NCBI RefSeq assembly: GCF_011075055.1 | Contig: NC_058150.1 | Coordinates: 13,607,408-13,671,407, forward strand | Origin: Mangifera indica | Lineage: Eukaryota; Streptophyta; Magnoliopsida; Sapindales; Anacardiaceae | Direction: 5' to 3' | DNA length: 64,000 nt | Part shown: positions 42,844 through 54,780 of the stretch, in pieces | How positions within the stretch are numbered: the first letter of the stretch is position 1 | Layout of the letters: every line of letters starts with the position of its first letter | The notes under the pieces: generated by a model | Databases searched by the model: none | The model's input: the letters and a program-made list of their open reading frames with translations, nothing else | Told to the model about the DNA's origin: nothing | Translations under genes and position numbers: made by a program

Positions 42844-44770
42844 TTTCACGTGGTATAAAAATAATAGAGTCTCAAACTGCTAAGTTTCTTGAATTTGATG
42901 TTCATGATGCTTCAATATCTACTATGATTCCTATTATTGTTAGTTCTCTCGTTAAGGATCATGAAAAAGTTGTCACCTTTCCTCTGTCTCCTTCCTCTAG
43001 GATAAATGATTCTGTCTGAAGAGAAACAACTAAAGCTCAAGAAACCCATGCACCATAAATTGAAATTCTTGAAAATATAACACAACATCCTATAGTTGAA
43101 GTACCCCTTCTAAGATCAATGAAACAAAAAATAGCTACCATTTTAGATATCTATGTTTATTTGGCTAAAAATGAGTATGATATTAGAGATATGACTTATT
43201 TAGTTTCAATCCCTGAAGCAATTAAAAGTCTAAGTGCAGATATATGGATGAAAGCTATAGAAAATGAGATGAAATCCATGAAGGAAAATAGGGTTTGGGA
43301 TCTTGTGGAGCTACTTGAAGGTGTCAAGCCTATTAACTATAAATGGGTCTTTAAGACTAAAAAGGATTTTAAAGGAAAGATAAGGAGATTCAAAGCAAGA
43401 TTGATTGCAAAAGGGTTCACTCAGAAAAAGGAAATAACTTCAATGAGATATTTTTTCTTGTATCCTCAAAGGACTATTTCATAATTATATTGGCCTTGAT
43501 AGTTCATTTTGCTTTAGAGCTTCATCAGATGGATGTAAAGATAACTTTTCTCAATGGTGATCTTGATGAGGAAGTGTATATGAAACAACTAGATGGTTTT
43601 GAGATTAAAAGGAAACAACATATGGTATATAGACTAAAAAAGTCTAGTTATGGTTTAAAACAGGCTTCTCAATAATGATATCTTAAGTTTGATGAGGTTG
43701 TGACCTCGTATGGCTTCATTGAGAATAAATTTGATTATTATGTGTATATGAAGATCAGTGGGAGCAAGTTTATTTTCTTGGTGCTCTATATTGATGATAT
43801 CTTGCTTATAAGTAGTGATTACATTATGTTTACGAGACTAAACAATTTCTATCTAGAGCCTTTAACATGAAAGATCTTAGGGAAGCTTCATTTGTTCTTG
43901 GCATTGAAATCCACCAAGATAAAACTTATGGCTTGTTTGGCCTATCTCAAGAGGCATCTATTAAGCGTGTTCTTCAGAGATTCCAAATGCAAGATTGTAG
44001 AGTTGGGGATGTACCTATCATAAAAGGAGATAGGTTTAGTAACATGCAGTGCCCTTAAATTGATGTTGAAAAGGCATTTATAAAAGATAAACCATATACT
44101 AGTATGATTGGGAACTTGATATATGCCTAAGTGTGCATGAAACCTAACATAACTTTTGTTGTGAACGTTCTTGGTCAATATTTTGCTAATCCAAGTTTTG
44201 ATTATTGGGTAATAGCAAAGAAAATCATGAGATATTTAAAGAGCACTAAATATTTCATGCTTGTGTACAAAAGAACAGAAAACCTTGAGGTAGTGGGAAA
44301 TTCATATTCAGACTTTAGTGGATGTCTTGATGACTTCAAATATCCTTTAGGGTACATCTTTATGCTTGCAAGTGGGGTTATATCTTGGGAAAACGTTAAA
44401 TAAACATTAGTAACATCTTCAACTATGTATGCAGAATTTATTGCTTGCTATGGGGCATCTACCCATTCTATATGGTTGAAGAATTACATCTTTGAGCTTT
44501 GAGTGGTTGACTCTATTTCTAGACCACTTGTGATCTACTATGATAATTATGCAACTGTGTTCTTTTGCAAGAACAATAAGTCAGTAGCAATTCATAACAT
44601 ATAAAGATAAAACATCTTACAATCAAGGACCTCATAAAAAAATAAGACATTATGGTAAAACACATTAGTACTGATGCTATGTCAGTTAATCCCTAAACCA
44701 AAAGACTCAGACCTATTGTTTTTAAAGGTCATGTAATGAATATAGGTGTGTTAAAATCTTTTAATGCTTT
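42844..44770 (+). pseudogene. copia-B reverse transcriptase and RNase H (decayed)
   Basis: Frame 43119-43484 holds DIWMKAIENEMKSMKENRVW and KWVFKTKKDFKGKIRRFKAR. Frame 43490-43675 holds ELHQMDVKITFLNGDLDEEV and SSYGLKQAS, then CAA-TAA-TGA (43670-43678) where an active element would read Arg-Gln-Trp. LYIDDILL follows near 43780. RNase H pieces at 43867-44058, 44131-44403 and after, with EFIACYGAS near 44440. All three changes at 43670-43678 are transitions. Confidence 0.9.
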
Positions 44771-45416
44771 AGATTAGTGGGAGTCTTAAAGTAATTTCTA
44801 TTCATTTTCTGCTTGATTTTATGACATTATATTAAATTGGATGTTTCATTATAATTATGAGTTTTGCAAAATTTATTATATGGATACCTGATGATATATT
44901 TATTTATATATAGATATATGCACATACATACAGTTAAGGTACAACATGTGTCTTAAAATAAGGTTTCTCTTAAGTATGACAATTTTATGTATATGTTTCA
45001 TAAGTCTCGAGTAAGAATAAAACATATAGGCTTCATTTGAAGCAAAAGAATTTCTCTTATTTCTTTTGAAACATAAAAGTTAGAGAGAAATCATAAAAAT
45101 GACTAACAGAGACATAACACTGCTTATAATCGCCTTGTTAGGTATTATTCTGCTACACTCCTAGATCTGATCCATATTAATTTGATTATTAATATTTATA
45201 AATAAGAATAATTTTATGTCGATAGAGTATATAAGTAATGTTTTGGTTCATTATTGGTGATCATATCAACTGAATTGATTATTACAGTGTAATTTATCTT
45301 TAGATTATTTTGTTTTATAAAATAATGGTTACTTAAAGTTAAAAATGTCGATTACCCGATAGTCAAAATTTTTTTTAAATAAAATAAAAATAATTAATGT
45401 TGTCTAGTTGGGAAAA
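44771..45416 (+). other. copia-B 3' untranslated tail
   Basis: Aligns with the tails of copia-A (7071-7719) and copia-2 (15961-16596). It ends in GTTGGGAAAA before the LTR. Confidence 0.75.
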
Positions 45417-45860
45417 TATTAGAAATTTCTAATATAAATTAACATTAATTTTGTTTTGATTTTATAAAACCAAGTAATTGAATAATTTAATGTCAGTTTA
45501 CAAATGAGTTTGAGTGATTCATTGGTCTAGGTGGACGGTTTAGTGTGCGTCTTTAGTAAATAGACCTTTAATGGGGTGGTCTAAGTAATCTCTTATAAAT
45601 TAGGTAGGTCCCTACTCTGAAACTAAATTTTTTAATATGCTTGTACATTCAAAACTGTTATAATGAAGTTCTTGGAGCAGAAGATTTGTCATAACATGTT
45701 TTTAAGTTTTAAGTGATTTCTAAAGATCTTTGGTTTTAAAGGTATAACTCAAACAAGTTTTTCTATATCCCTAATTTTGATTTTATATTCAAATTAATTA
45801 TGTAATTTGGTATTCTATAGTCTATGCATGGTTAGATTAAATCTAGAATTAAAACTTACA
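45417..45860 (+). mobile_element. copia-B 3' LTR
   Basis: 444 bp, counterpart of 7720-8192, with the same TG-to-TA change at the start and a deletion around 45515. It ends ACTTACA, directly followed by the PKS pseudogene at the same codon as in copy A. Confidence 0.87.
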
Positions 45861-46889
45861 CAAACAAGAGCCGGTGGTGCTTTTGCCTTCCTCCATAGAC
45901 CACTCCCTCATCTCATCAACTATAAACAACACACTACAGCTCCGCATATTACCATATTCCCTCAGCATACCCTAACTCGCTCCCAATTTCTCCTCCAACC
46001 CCAGTTTCTGCTCCATCACCCGCAGAATCGACGGGACGTCAGGATGAACCACGTAAAACAGCGAGTTCATGTCAATGACAACGAGTTTACAACATGTTTC
46101 TTTGCAACATTGAAGAATGTTGTTGGCGATTCTTTCAGTAACCGTTTTGGATAAGAAGTATTGCAAACCCCTCTTGCGAACCTACGACGCCGTCTTCTCA
46201 GTCCAGGATGAGGTCTTGAGAGGCTGAGAAGAGTTGGAAGAGTGGACGCTTGGTGGTTGTGTTAAGATCAATGCCGACGATCACGCCGACAACACCGTCT
46301 TTGAAGATTGCAGAGCCGACAAAAACATCGAAGTAGGTGTCTGAAGGTGCGTTAAAGCAGACGAGCATGAGTTCAGAGCTTACAATAAGAACACGAGTGC
46401 CTGCATTGTTCTCTACAATGTCCTTGGCCAGATGGAGAGTGTTGCGTGCAACATGCAACAACAAGTAACGTTTGAGCTTGAAAAGAAGAATAATTGTTGG
46501 TGAGACAAGCTCCAGCGCAATGACATTAACAAGGCATTGATCACGAGCTCAGTTTAAGATCGATAAGTTAAAACTTTTGCATGAATTTGGCTCATTTAAG
46601 CTGAACAACAATATGAAGATGAGCCCGTTTGGATTGCGTCCACCTCTAAAACTGATGTGACAACTTCATAACGTTTCTACAAACTGATTACGTTTGAACT
46701 TACAAATGCGTTTGAACTTATCTTTGACTTGTGCCATGTGATCACTTTGAGTGATTCCAGGCAGAAGTCAGGATAATCAGTTTGGTAGAAAACATTAGGC
46801 GGATTTGCGGTGGCGATTCGCAGAATTGAAGCTGAGCCCTGAGCTCTTCTGCTCTGCTTTTCTGCCACCATTTTTTCTACCAAAGCCAT
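45861..46889 (-). pseudogene. Type III polyketide synthase pseudogene B (truncated, exon 2 missing)
   Basis: Duplicate of pseudogene A. Exon 1 is about 46704-46889, with MALVEKMVAEKQSRRAQGSA and [16 protein letters not shown]. Here the TAA of copy A is an intact TAT, but one T is missing after DFC, shifting the frame. Exon 2 with the catalytic Cys is absent, the exon 3 acceptor is AC (46449-46448), and exon 3 (45861-46447) ends at the copia-B LTR. The two copies share exon 2 loss, acceptor change, HPDVP and the LTR junction; each also has private lesions. Confidence 0.93.
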
Positions 46890-47157
46890 GTTGCTGGTAC
46901 CGGAGAAGACAAGAAAAGAATCTGCAATGATACTTAAACAACTGAGTGACTTAATTTATAGACAAATTGAATTCTAACCATGTGATCTATTTGGTAATTT
47001 ATCAGAAAACGAATTCAGACCAAGAGAAATGTTATGTGTACCTAGTTTTAAGTACCTAATTGAACACCTAATTCACAATCACTTAATCACATGACAATTT
47101 ATTATTTGTGTACCCATTTGACACTCAAAACTATGTACACATAATTTTATTGTTTAG
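46890..47157 (-). promoter_or_regulatory. Relic upstream region of PKS pseudogene B
   Basis: Matches 9238-9506, with the TATAAA-like box and the TATCATTGCA phrase seen upstream of the main PKS gene. The small plus-strand frame 47108-47308 spans the duplication edge and is not a gene. Confidence 0.55.
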
Positions 47158-47819
47158 ACTAATGGTAGATTTGTATGATGACTATACAAACAAACTTAAG
47201 TTTGTGTCTTGCAGCCAACATGTTCCATCGCAGTATGGTGCATATTCCTTACAATTGCTAGGACACCCAATTTCAAAATCTTACAAAACAATATTACCAT
47301 CAAAATGATGTTAACATGATGGTTTGATTTGGTTAACTTGACTCCTTCAATCTCTTAAATATTAAATAACTATTTTCTATTATTATAGAATGATCACATA
47401 ATGATATCGCATTTTACTCATTTAATTATACATGTAAACCTAACTTCTACTAAGATAAATTCTAGGTTTTGGAAATGCTAAGAGACGACACTTCAAGCAT
47501 TTTACAATGATTCATAGCTTCTAACGTTATATCACTATTGCTTTTATAAGTAGTCAACTAAAAACATTTTTGTGAACATAGTCTCTTAATTTATCATCGA
47601 ATCATAGTAAAATCTTGTTGTCTTTTTGCCTTCTTACACTGAATTGCACATTCTTTCCTCAAATAAACTAATAAAATGTGATTTCAGCCATGTTTATTAT
47701 GTTCCAGTGAGTGCATCATTATTTAAAAGGAGGAATTATTTTAGGAATAATATTACATATGTAAAATCAGTTTATATAAATAAATACAGTTGTGCAAAGT
47801 AATGTGATATTTTTTATTA
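47158..47819. other. AT-rich intergenic sequence
   Basis: Nothing recognised apart from the TTTTTATTA target duplication at 47811-47819 that belongs to the next element. Confidence 0.6.
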
Positions 47820-48700
47820 GGCCAAAGGACTAATTCCTACCCAAAGATATTCTTTTCTTAAGTTTTTACCTATTATGATTCAAAAACCTAAATGTCTACT
47901 CTTCTGTTAAAATTCACTATTAAAATTAAAGATAAAAATATTATTTAACTAAAAATATTTAAAAAACTAAAAATTTATTACATTCCCCGCCCCCACCCCT
48001 TTTTAGTTTAAAATTTTAACAATTTCTCCTATCCAAAGTTTGAAAAAGATTATTTACCCCTAGGGCTTGGAATTTTTTTCCAGTTTCATCTTCAACGGCC
48101 AAAGCAAGCCTTCCCCACCTATCTTTCGTCAGTGGCTAAAGAAAAAGGAAGGACAACCGCTTTTCTAGTTGTCCAACGCTCGAAGGGTGATAAATTTTGG
48201 CCACGAGTCAAAGATTCATTGCTTGAATTGTCTCCCTAGTGTTGTTTGAGTGTCTCTCGTCATCATTTGACCATCATCCTATCGTTGTCGTGGCCGAATT
48301 GAGTGTCATGGTTGAGGTCGAGGAATTGCATGATGTCACCCTTTGAGCATCATATGAAGATAAAAGCAGTCGCCCTCCCTTCTTCTTCGATTGCTGATGG
48401 AAGATGGATGGGGAAGGCCAGCTCCAATCATCAAAGAAGAAATTGAAAAAAAATTTCAAACCCTATAGGGGAAAATGATCACTTTTCAAACTTTGGGTGG
48501 AAAAAAATATTAGATTTTTAAACTAAGAGGGGAAAATATGATAAGTTTTTAGTTTTTTTAATTTTTTAGTTTAATAATATTTTTTTCTTTTAACTTTAAC
48601 AATAAGTTTTAACATAAATGTAAATATTTAGATTTTGGAGAAATAATTCGTAAAAACTTAGGAAAAGAGTAATATTTGGATATAAATAAGTCCTTTGGAC
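47820..48700. mobile_element. Non-autonomous Mutator-like element
   Basis: Flanked by perfect 9-bp duplications TTTTTATTA (47811-47819 and 48701-48709), the length typical of Mutator-like elements. The terminal inverted repeats are long, about 240 bp: GCCAAAGGACTAATTCCTAC on the left pairs with TCCAAAGGACTTATTTATAT on the right, and similarity continues inward to about 48060 and 48460. The centre (48060-48460) is GC-richer and has no transposase. Relatives occur at 28742 and 34341. Confidence 0.88.
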
Positions 48701-48709
48701 TTTTTATTA

Positions 48710-49311
48710 TTTTATTATTCATTATCATTATTATTATTATTTAATATATATTTGGATACTAATTTGGCGAAAGGAGATTTAATTATTCCCACCAGGAACA
48801 AATTTATTTAATAATTTAATCACTTGCGTTGATATGATAGCAACAACGTAAATAAAAATTATCAATAATATTACCATAAATAAAACCTTTTAATTGCTTG
48901 AAGTGTCGGTATTATTAATTGCTGCCTACTCCCATGCATAAAAAAAATTTGGAATATTCATGAATTATTCACGGGAAAATGTATTTGAAAAATACAAAAG
49001 TATTAAATTAATAATCCAATAAGTAAAAAAGACGGCAACAATATTACGATCCTAAGTATAAGGTATGAGAATTAGATTTAATATAAAAAAATGTTAGCTT
49101 CCTATGCAAAGTTTATATGGTTTTGAGTTATCTAATTTTAACGTATAGTTTTTGGAGTGTGATTCTCTCAAAGTTTATATTTTTTGGAATTATAATTATT
49201 ACTATACATGCCTCTACTAGTTACAATTGTGTGATGTAAAAAGTGATGTTGATATTTCACTATTTACTCAAGACTAACAAGACAGATTTTGATTATCAAT
49301 CTATTTTAGGG
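48710..49311. other. AT-rich intergenic sequence
   Basis: No gene or recognised element. ATT-rich simple sequence follows the Mutator-like element (48710-48750). Confidence 0.6.
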
Positions 49312-50576
49312 AGTACTAATCAAGTGTTTCTTTAATTATCTCCCAAGATTTTGATCTCAAATCTATTAAATTATGTTAATGGATTTCTTACTGTTGCAAG
49401 TTGTAATATTTTGTTGTTTTGAATTTTGTTTGTTTAATTGATAAATCAATTTATTTATTTTGGATTTTTGGAGATAAATTATATGTGCAATCTTTTATTT
49501 ATTTCCCAATAAATTATAGGTGTAAAAAATTTAGAAAAATTATAGTTTGCAATATTTGATTAATATTTCTAGTTATTTGAGCTAAATTAGAATCTTATAC
49601 TTTAATTTTAATATTATTTGGGCATAGGTATTAGCGGACTAGTGTTGATATTCATTTATAAAAACATTTGTTGAATGTTCAAAATATTCCATAGTTTGCA
49701 TATGAGAAATTTGTATACGCTCCAACCTAACAAAAACTTATATACAAACTGATCTAAATTGCAAATGGTTTTATGTAGTTGCCATTGAATGTTATGGTAT
49801 GTGACTCTTAGGGGGCGTTTGGTTCTAGTTTTTAAATATTATCTTGATAATCTACCTTTTATTTTCTTGTTTGGTTTGTCAGTAATAAAAATATTACAGT
49901 AATCTTCTATTACCAATGCTGACGTGGCAGGTAATATAGGTGGTAATCTGATTACCACCATCACCTCAGGTATTTAAAGATTATCAAGGTAATCTTGATT
50001 TTATTATAATTATATAATTATTTATTAATTTTTTGAGACAAAAATAAATTTATTTTTAATTAACATGACAAATAATATAAAAAATATTTAAAAATAATTA
50101 TATTCAAGGGTATTTAAGTAAAATAATTTACTAGTAATCTTTTATTACCTTTAACCAAATATAATAATTATTTATATCTACCAAATTTTATTAAACATAG
50201 TAATCATTTATACCCAATAATCTTCTAAGTAATCTATCTTCAGGGTAATCATTCTATTTTGGTAATAAAATATTATTCAAACCAAACGCTCCCTTATGTT
50301 TATTATTACAAAACATATTACGAATTGGACTTTAGTTGTAAAACGAAAAGTAACATATAGATTTAATAACAAATTTTACTACTCTAGATTTCCTAAAACA
50401 AGATGAAAAGAGGTTAATCCTATAAAGTGTAATGAAGTTTAATTTTGTTAAACAATTATAGTATAATCAAATTTGATTAATTATAAATGTATTGATAATA
50501 ATAAAGCAAAATTGTCTTCAAAACAACGATACTATCTAGATTTGTTATCCTCCAAAGTTCAAGGAAACAATATTAA
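49312..50576. repeat. Dispersed duplication, copy 2 (partner at 17625-18294)
   Basis: Shares sequence from AGTACTAATCAAGTGTTTC to CAAGGAAACAATATTAAAC with 17625-18294. It contains the MITE at 49811-50293 and extra sequence around it. The phrase ATTACGAATTGGACTTTAGT at about 50318 appears in copy 1 as its reverse complement (about 18056-18083), so a small inversion separates the copies. Confidence 0.88.
49811..50293. mobile_element. PIF/Harbinger-like (Tourist-type) MITE
   Basis: 483 bp with terminal inverted repeats GGGGGCGTTTGGTT and, from the other end, GGGAGCGTTTGGTT, flanked by TTA on both sides (49808-49810 and 50294-50296). TTA duplications and a G-rich GCGTTTGGTT end are typical of Tourist/PIF-Harbinger MITEs. 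Internal sequence is rich in GGTAATC/GATTACC repeats and can fold extensively. No coding potential. Confidence 0.88.
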
Positions 50577-50751
50577 ACCCAGAAAGTTTGGCCAATTTTC
50601 AATAATCCTCCCGACAGTATTTGGGAGTTAATCATAAGTTTAATAGGCTACCAACATTTCTACTAATATAGTAATTTTTGTATTTCACTTGTGTTAGAGT
50701 TCTGTTTGAGCTCTAAATTTATGTGAAATACTTTTCGTAGATTATGGGTGT
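50577..50751. other. Short intergenic stretch with hAT target site
   Basis: No gene. It ends in ATGGGTGT (50744-50751), the target duplication of the next element. Confidence 0.6.
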
Positions 50752-51899
50752 CGGTGGCGAACCTCTAGGATTTTTACTGAGGGGGAGCCTTTGTCACTTT
50801 GTAATTGTTAAAGGTAAATATAAATTGAGCTGAATTTAAATTAAAGGTAGCTCGAGTTCGATTCGAATAAACAAAAATTTAGCTTGAGTTTTGCTTGAGT
50901 TCATGGTTCAAATATGTGATTCAAGTTCATGACTTAAGTTCGTAATTTATTGATAAAATAACATCATTTTGACAATTTATTGACATAATTTTAATCGAGT
51001 TGGATTTAACTTTGATCAAAACAAATTTGAGCCAAGCAAAACTGTGATAAGATAGCTTTCAAGACTAAACCAATCAAGTTAGATCCAACCTTAGTGATTG
51101 TTTGCCAATTTACTAGTGAAATCTTTTTAAAAATCACTTAATTTTGAACAAAGGAAATAACACAATATAAGAAACTAAAAAGAAATAATGCAATAATACA
51201 TGAAGCACCTTTTTAATGTGAAATAAATAAAAAACAATCCACCTAAATCCAAATTAAAATGTTATACCAAAAGATCTGAATATTTGAATGTCAATTATAT
51301 AAAAATGAAAGCTAGTTAGAATGGTAAACCGAAAGATCTTTCAAATTTTAACATAATTTCTAACTTTAATATATTTTGAAATCCTTCAATGATATCCAAA
51401 CTCTTAATATATCCAGAATTTTAATTCTTATTTCAAATATTACTTTTTTCAAAATCTCATATATCTTTTTTATATGAAATTATGTATCTAAAATCTTAAT
51501 TTTTATTTTGAATATAACACAGTAATTTGAGTGAATAATAAAATAATCAATTATGAGACACAAATGCAAACAACTTATACAAATTAAATTATCAGAATCA
51601 ACAAACATGTATTACATTCAATGAAAATGAAGGAAAAATTAAAAAAGATGTTTGTAAAACAAAACAGTAAAACAACGTGAGTTCAACACATTTTATTTTG
51701 AAATAAGGTTTTAGCAAATACGATTAAAAATTTGAAGGTGAAAAGTTAATTAAGAATTTTAGAAGATTTGAAATAACCAATTGCATTGCATTATATATTA
51801 AGCATAAAATGCAAATAACATATATATATATATATAATTGATTTTTTTAAATTGAGATAGTCTTGTGCCTAACCTTAATATAATGTAAGTCCGCCCCTG
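50752..51899. mobile_element. Second non-autonomous hAT-like element
   Basis: Starts CGGTGGCGAACC and ends GTCCGCCCCTG (reverse: CAGGGGCGGAC), an imperfect short inverted repeat of the CAGNGGCGGA type known for plant hAT elements. Flanks ATGGGTGT (50744-50751) and AGGGGTGT (51900-51907) form an 8-bp duplication with one mismatch. The 1148-bp interior is AT-rich with no transposase. Confidence 0.7.
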
Positions 51900-51907
51900 A
51901 GGGGTGT

Positions 51908-52014
51908 TCACTACTTATCTGGTAATTTTTTTATTTTAATTGTGTGCCTTTTCTACTCTCTTTTCACATTGAAGAGATTTGCCTATGTAAAAAAAATTAA
52001 TTGTGTTATGGTAT
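51908..52014. other. Short AT-rich spacer
   Basis: No feature; it separates the hAT element from the LTR of copia-4. Confidence 0.5.
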
Positions 52015-52409
52015 TGTTAGCATTTTTTTTAATACAAGACCAAAATTGGACATACTCGACTGATAATTTGATGATGATGCCACTTGACGATCAGTGCCTT
52101 CAAATGATTGTTCCACAACACTTGTTTGCTTATGTTGTGTGCTATTTTTCTTTGTTTTCTTCTATAGCAACAGAGTGGAGAGAAAGAGAGAAGAAGCAGA
52201 GTTCTATGGTTTGCGTATGAAAATATTATGAGAGGGGTTATGTTTTATAGTAGTTTTGGGATTAACATAAAAAGATAACTACCTCCAACTCCTAGTAACT
52301 GCCAAGGTAGATAAGTAATTTCTTGTAACTACCATGGGTAGTGTTTTAAACACGCATAAACAATGGGCATGGGTCAGGTCAACCCATCATGGGTGGACCA
52401 ATCTTAATA
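52015..52409 (-). repeat. copia-4 3' LTR
   Basis: Starts TGTTAGCATTTTTTTTAATA on the plus strand and ends before CCTCCCACTC, whose complement GAGTGGGAGG is the polypurine tract. It shares phrases with 59564-59958 throughout, such as GATAACTACCTCCAACTCC and AACCCATCATGGGT. The frame 51942-52220 lies partly in it and is not a gene. Confidence 0.85.
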
Positions 52410-53580
52410 CCTCCCACTCACACGTGATAGGTGATCTGTATTAGAATTCATACACAAAAATCACTCACAATAGTAGATTTTATACTAACAAATGTGTCGT
52501 GCGACCTTATAAGTAACTTGTATTTGGGAACTAATTTACTATGGATTTGTTAGGAATAACATAATCGTTTCAATCTGAATAAAATAATAAAGTGTTAGTC
52601 TCGTAGTGCCTCAAACTTACTCGATAATATTAGCTTTCTTTAATCTCTTAATTATCACTATGTTATTTTCCTATGTATCCATGATCAAGTCCATTCTCTT
52701 AAATAAGTGACAAGATCGGCCGACCAATAGACACATGTAATATATATAAGTCTTCCTCTTCTACTTAAAATTCTCAATTTACACTTAGTTGTTTTATTAG
52801 TCATATTCTATAAAACGAATCATATGTGGCTATAGGTACCAAACTAAGATACAAACACTAAGAATAAACATTAAACAACAATAAAGAGTCTAAGGATACC
52901 AAATGAGATAATCCTCATAAACTTTCACACAGTGAAAGAGCAAGGATTTATCTTCTCATTACTTCAATTGATCGACTTACTTATGCACACATGGTATGAA
53001 ACACATGCTATAATATGTATTTTCTATAAATGTCATTACACCAACACTATATAGATCTTAATTTAGTCACTACACCCAATGACTAACCTGAGTTCTTAAC
53101 CATCTCTCCAAACTTGCTATTATTGCTATTTATTAAGAACTCATTTCTGACATTTATAAGTTATTTAGATATGGGGAATCCAAATTGGTCATTGTTAATA
53201 TTATCCATTCATGACCTCATCTTGATTAATCATCAAGGCAACATGTCTAATGATAATCCATTTCTCGAGTAACTCTTCTCTTTATTGTGCGTTTTCTCAG
53301 CACTATCATTCTCGAGAAATATGTCTTATTTTTGCATGCTCTGTTAACATCAAAGTGATTGCTCATGTGAGTGAGCCAATCTCAAACTTGTGTGATATTA
53401 TTAACTTGTTAAGTTTCTAAAATAATGTGCATATAGTGGAAAACTATGATTTTAGACATGCAAATGAAAACAAAAGCAAACTTTAATTCCATGGTTTTCA
53501 ATGTTGTGTTACAAGTACAATATATACTCAACAATTTATCTATCATAATTTACAAAATCCAAGATATTTAACATCTACAA
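52410..53580. other. copia-4 3' region, unassigned
   Basis: About 1.2 kb between the polypurine tract and the end of RNase H, longer than usual for copia. No coding content seen. TGTTAGGAATAACATAATCG at 52549 may begin another inserted LTR, but no end was found. Confidence 0.4.
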
Positions 53581-54780
53581 GATATACATTTTTTAGAATC
53601 AGTTTGGTTAAAGGATCAACAACCATATTATGCGTAAAAATATATTATACAATCACTTCCTTCTTTGAAATGTTGTCTTTGATAAAGTTATATCTAATAT
53701 CGATATGTTTGATTCTATTATGAAATTTGGGATCTTTTGTGAAAGCTATTACAGCTTCATTGTCATAGTGAACAATTATAGGACTGATGACCTCATCTTA
53801 TACACCTAAATTCATAAAAAAATCTTTTTAACCAAATATTTTCTTACACAACCACTAAATAGGCTACAAATTCAACCTTCATTGTAGATAAAACTATGCA
53901 TACATAGATTATCTATGGTTTTGCAGTTTGTCATGTTAAATAATTCTAGAATCTTTTGGATATAATGCTCTTATGACAGAGTTAAAAATTTCTTAGAACG
54001 GTCTCTTTTGATTTTAATACCCAAATATAATAAATAACCAATTATAATGGTCATCACATACTCTAAATCACTTGTAACTATTCATACATCATCTGCTAAA
54101 CTTGTCATTAGACCTTTTTTATATAGACATAATGGTTTTATTCTAATATATTAAAATCAGAAGACAATATAGCCTTATAAAATTTTAAGTATCATTGTCT
54201 CGATGACTATTTCAGGCTATATATTAATCTCTAGAGCTTGCAAATTTTCTACTTTTGGCCTTTTACTATGAAACCTACAAGTTGATCCATATAGATCTCT
54301 TCATCAAGTTCTCCATTGAGAGAAGTTATCTTGACGTTTATTTGATGCAATTCTAAATCTAAATGTGCTACTATAGTTAGAATTACACAAATTGAAGTAA
54401 ATCTTACAATAGATAAAAAAATTTCTTAGAAATCTATACCTTCTTGTTGGGTATAGCCTTTTGCCACAAAACAAGTTTTATATCTATCATTGAGTTGTCC
54501 AGCATATGTTTTATTTTGATAATCCATTTATTCCCAATGGGTTTCTAATCTAGTGGTATGTCAACCAAACTCTAGACTTGGTTAGTTTTCATGGATTTCA
54601 TTTCTTCCTCTAATGCTTTTTGTCATATTTCTTTATCAAAGGATGATAGAACTTCTCTGATATTTTTGGGCTCTTCATCTTTTTTAGGAGTGATTATGAA
54701 AACTTAGTTTTCAATTTCAAAACATCGTTGGGGGATTCTTGGATGTCTGCTCCTATGCAATTGAGGATCTTTACTCTTAC
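53581..54780 (-). pseudogene. copia-4 reverse transcriptase and RNase H (decayed)
   Basis: Minus-strand pieces: the RT start with EEEMKSMKTNQV near 54590-54625, the DLELHQINVKITSLNGELDE segment with YMDQL near 54290-54360, and the RNase H end with DNEAVIAFTKDPKFHNRIKH near 53690-53780 followed by a VVDPLTK segment near 53610. No long open frame remains; stops and frameshifts are dense. Confidence 0.8.

Larger units (their letters stand above)
34748..45860 (+). mobile_element. copia-B: 5'-truncated copia element with nested solo LTRs
   Basis: Same family as copia-2 and duplicate partner of copia-A. The leader starts near 34760 (aligning with copia-2 from about 10500); the 5' LTR and primer site are missing. 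It holds gag, protease-integrase, a nested 4.5-kb insertion, RT, RNase H, tail and 3' LTR. The insertion, LTR boundary and neighbouring PKS pseudogene are identical in position to copia-A, so the two are copies of one event. All reading frames are broken. Confidence 0.9.
37625..47157. repeat. Segmental duplication, copy B (partner at 1-9506)
   Basis: Homologous to 1-9506 in order and orientation. The right end near 47157 is clear: after TTTTATTGTTT the copies diverge. The true left end cannot be seen because copy A is cut by the window. The largest difference noticed is about 120 bp around 41731-41865, present here and absent in copy A. Confidence 0.93.

Noticed and set aside
48274..48459. 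Minus-strand frame in the Mutator-like element
   Set aside because: No transposase motifs, and the element is too short to be autonomous.
51942..52220. 92-codon plus-strand frame
   Set aside because: It crosses the start of the copia-4 LTR and has no counterpart frame in the other LTR.
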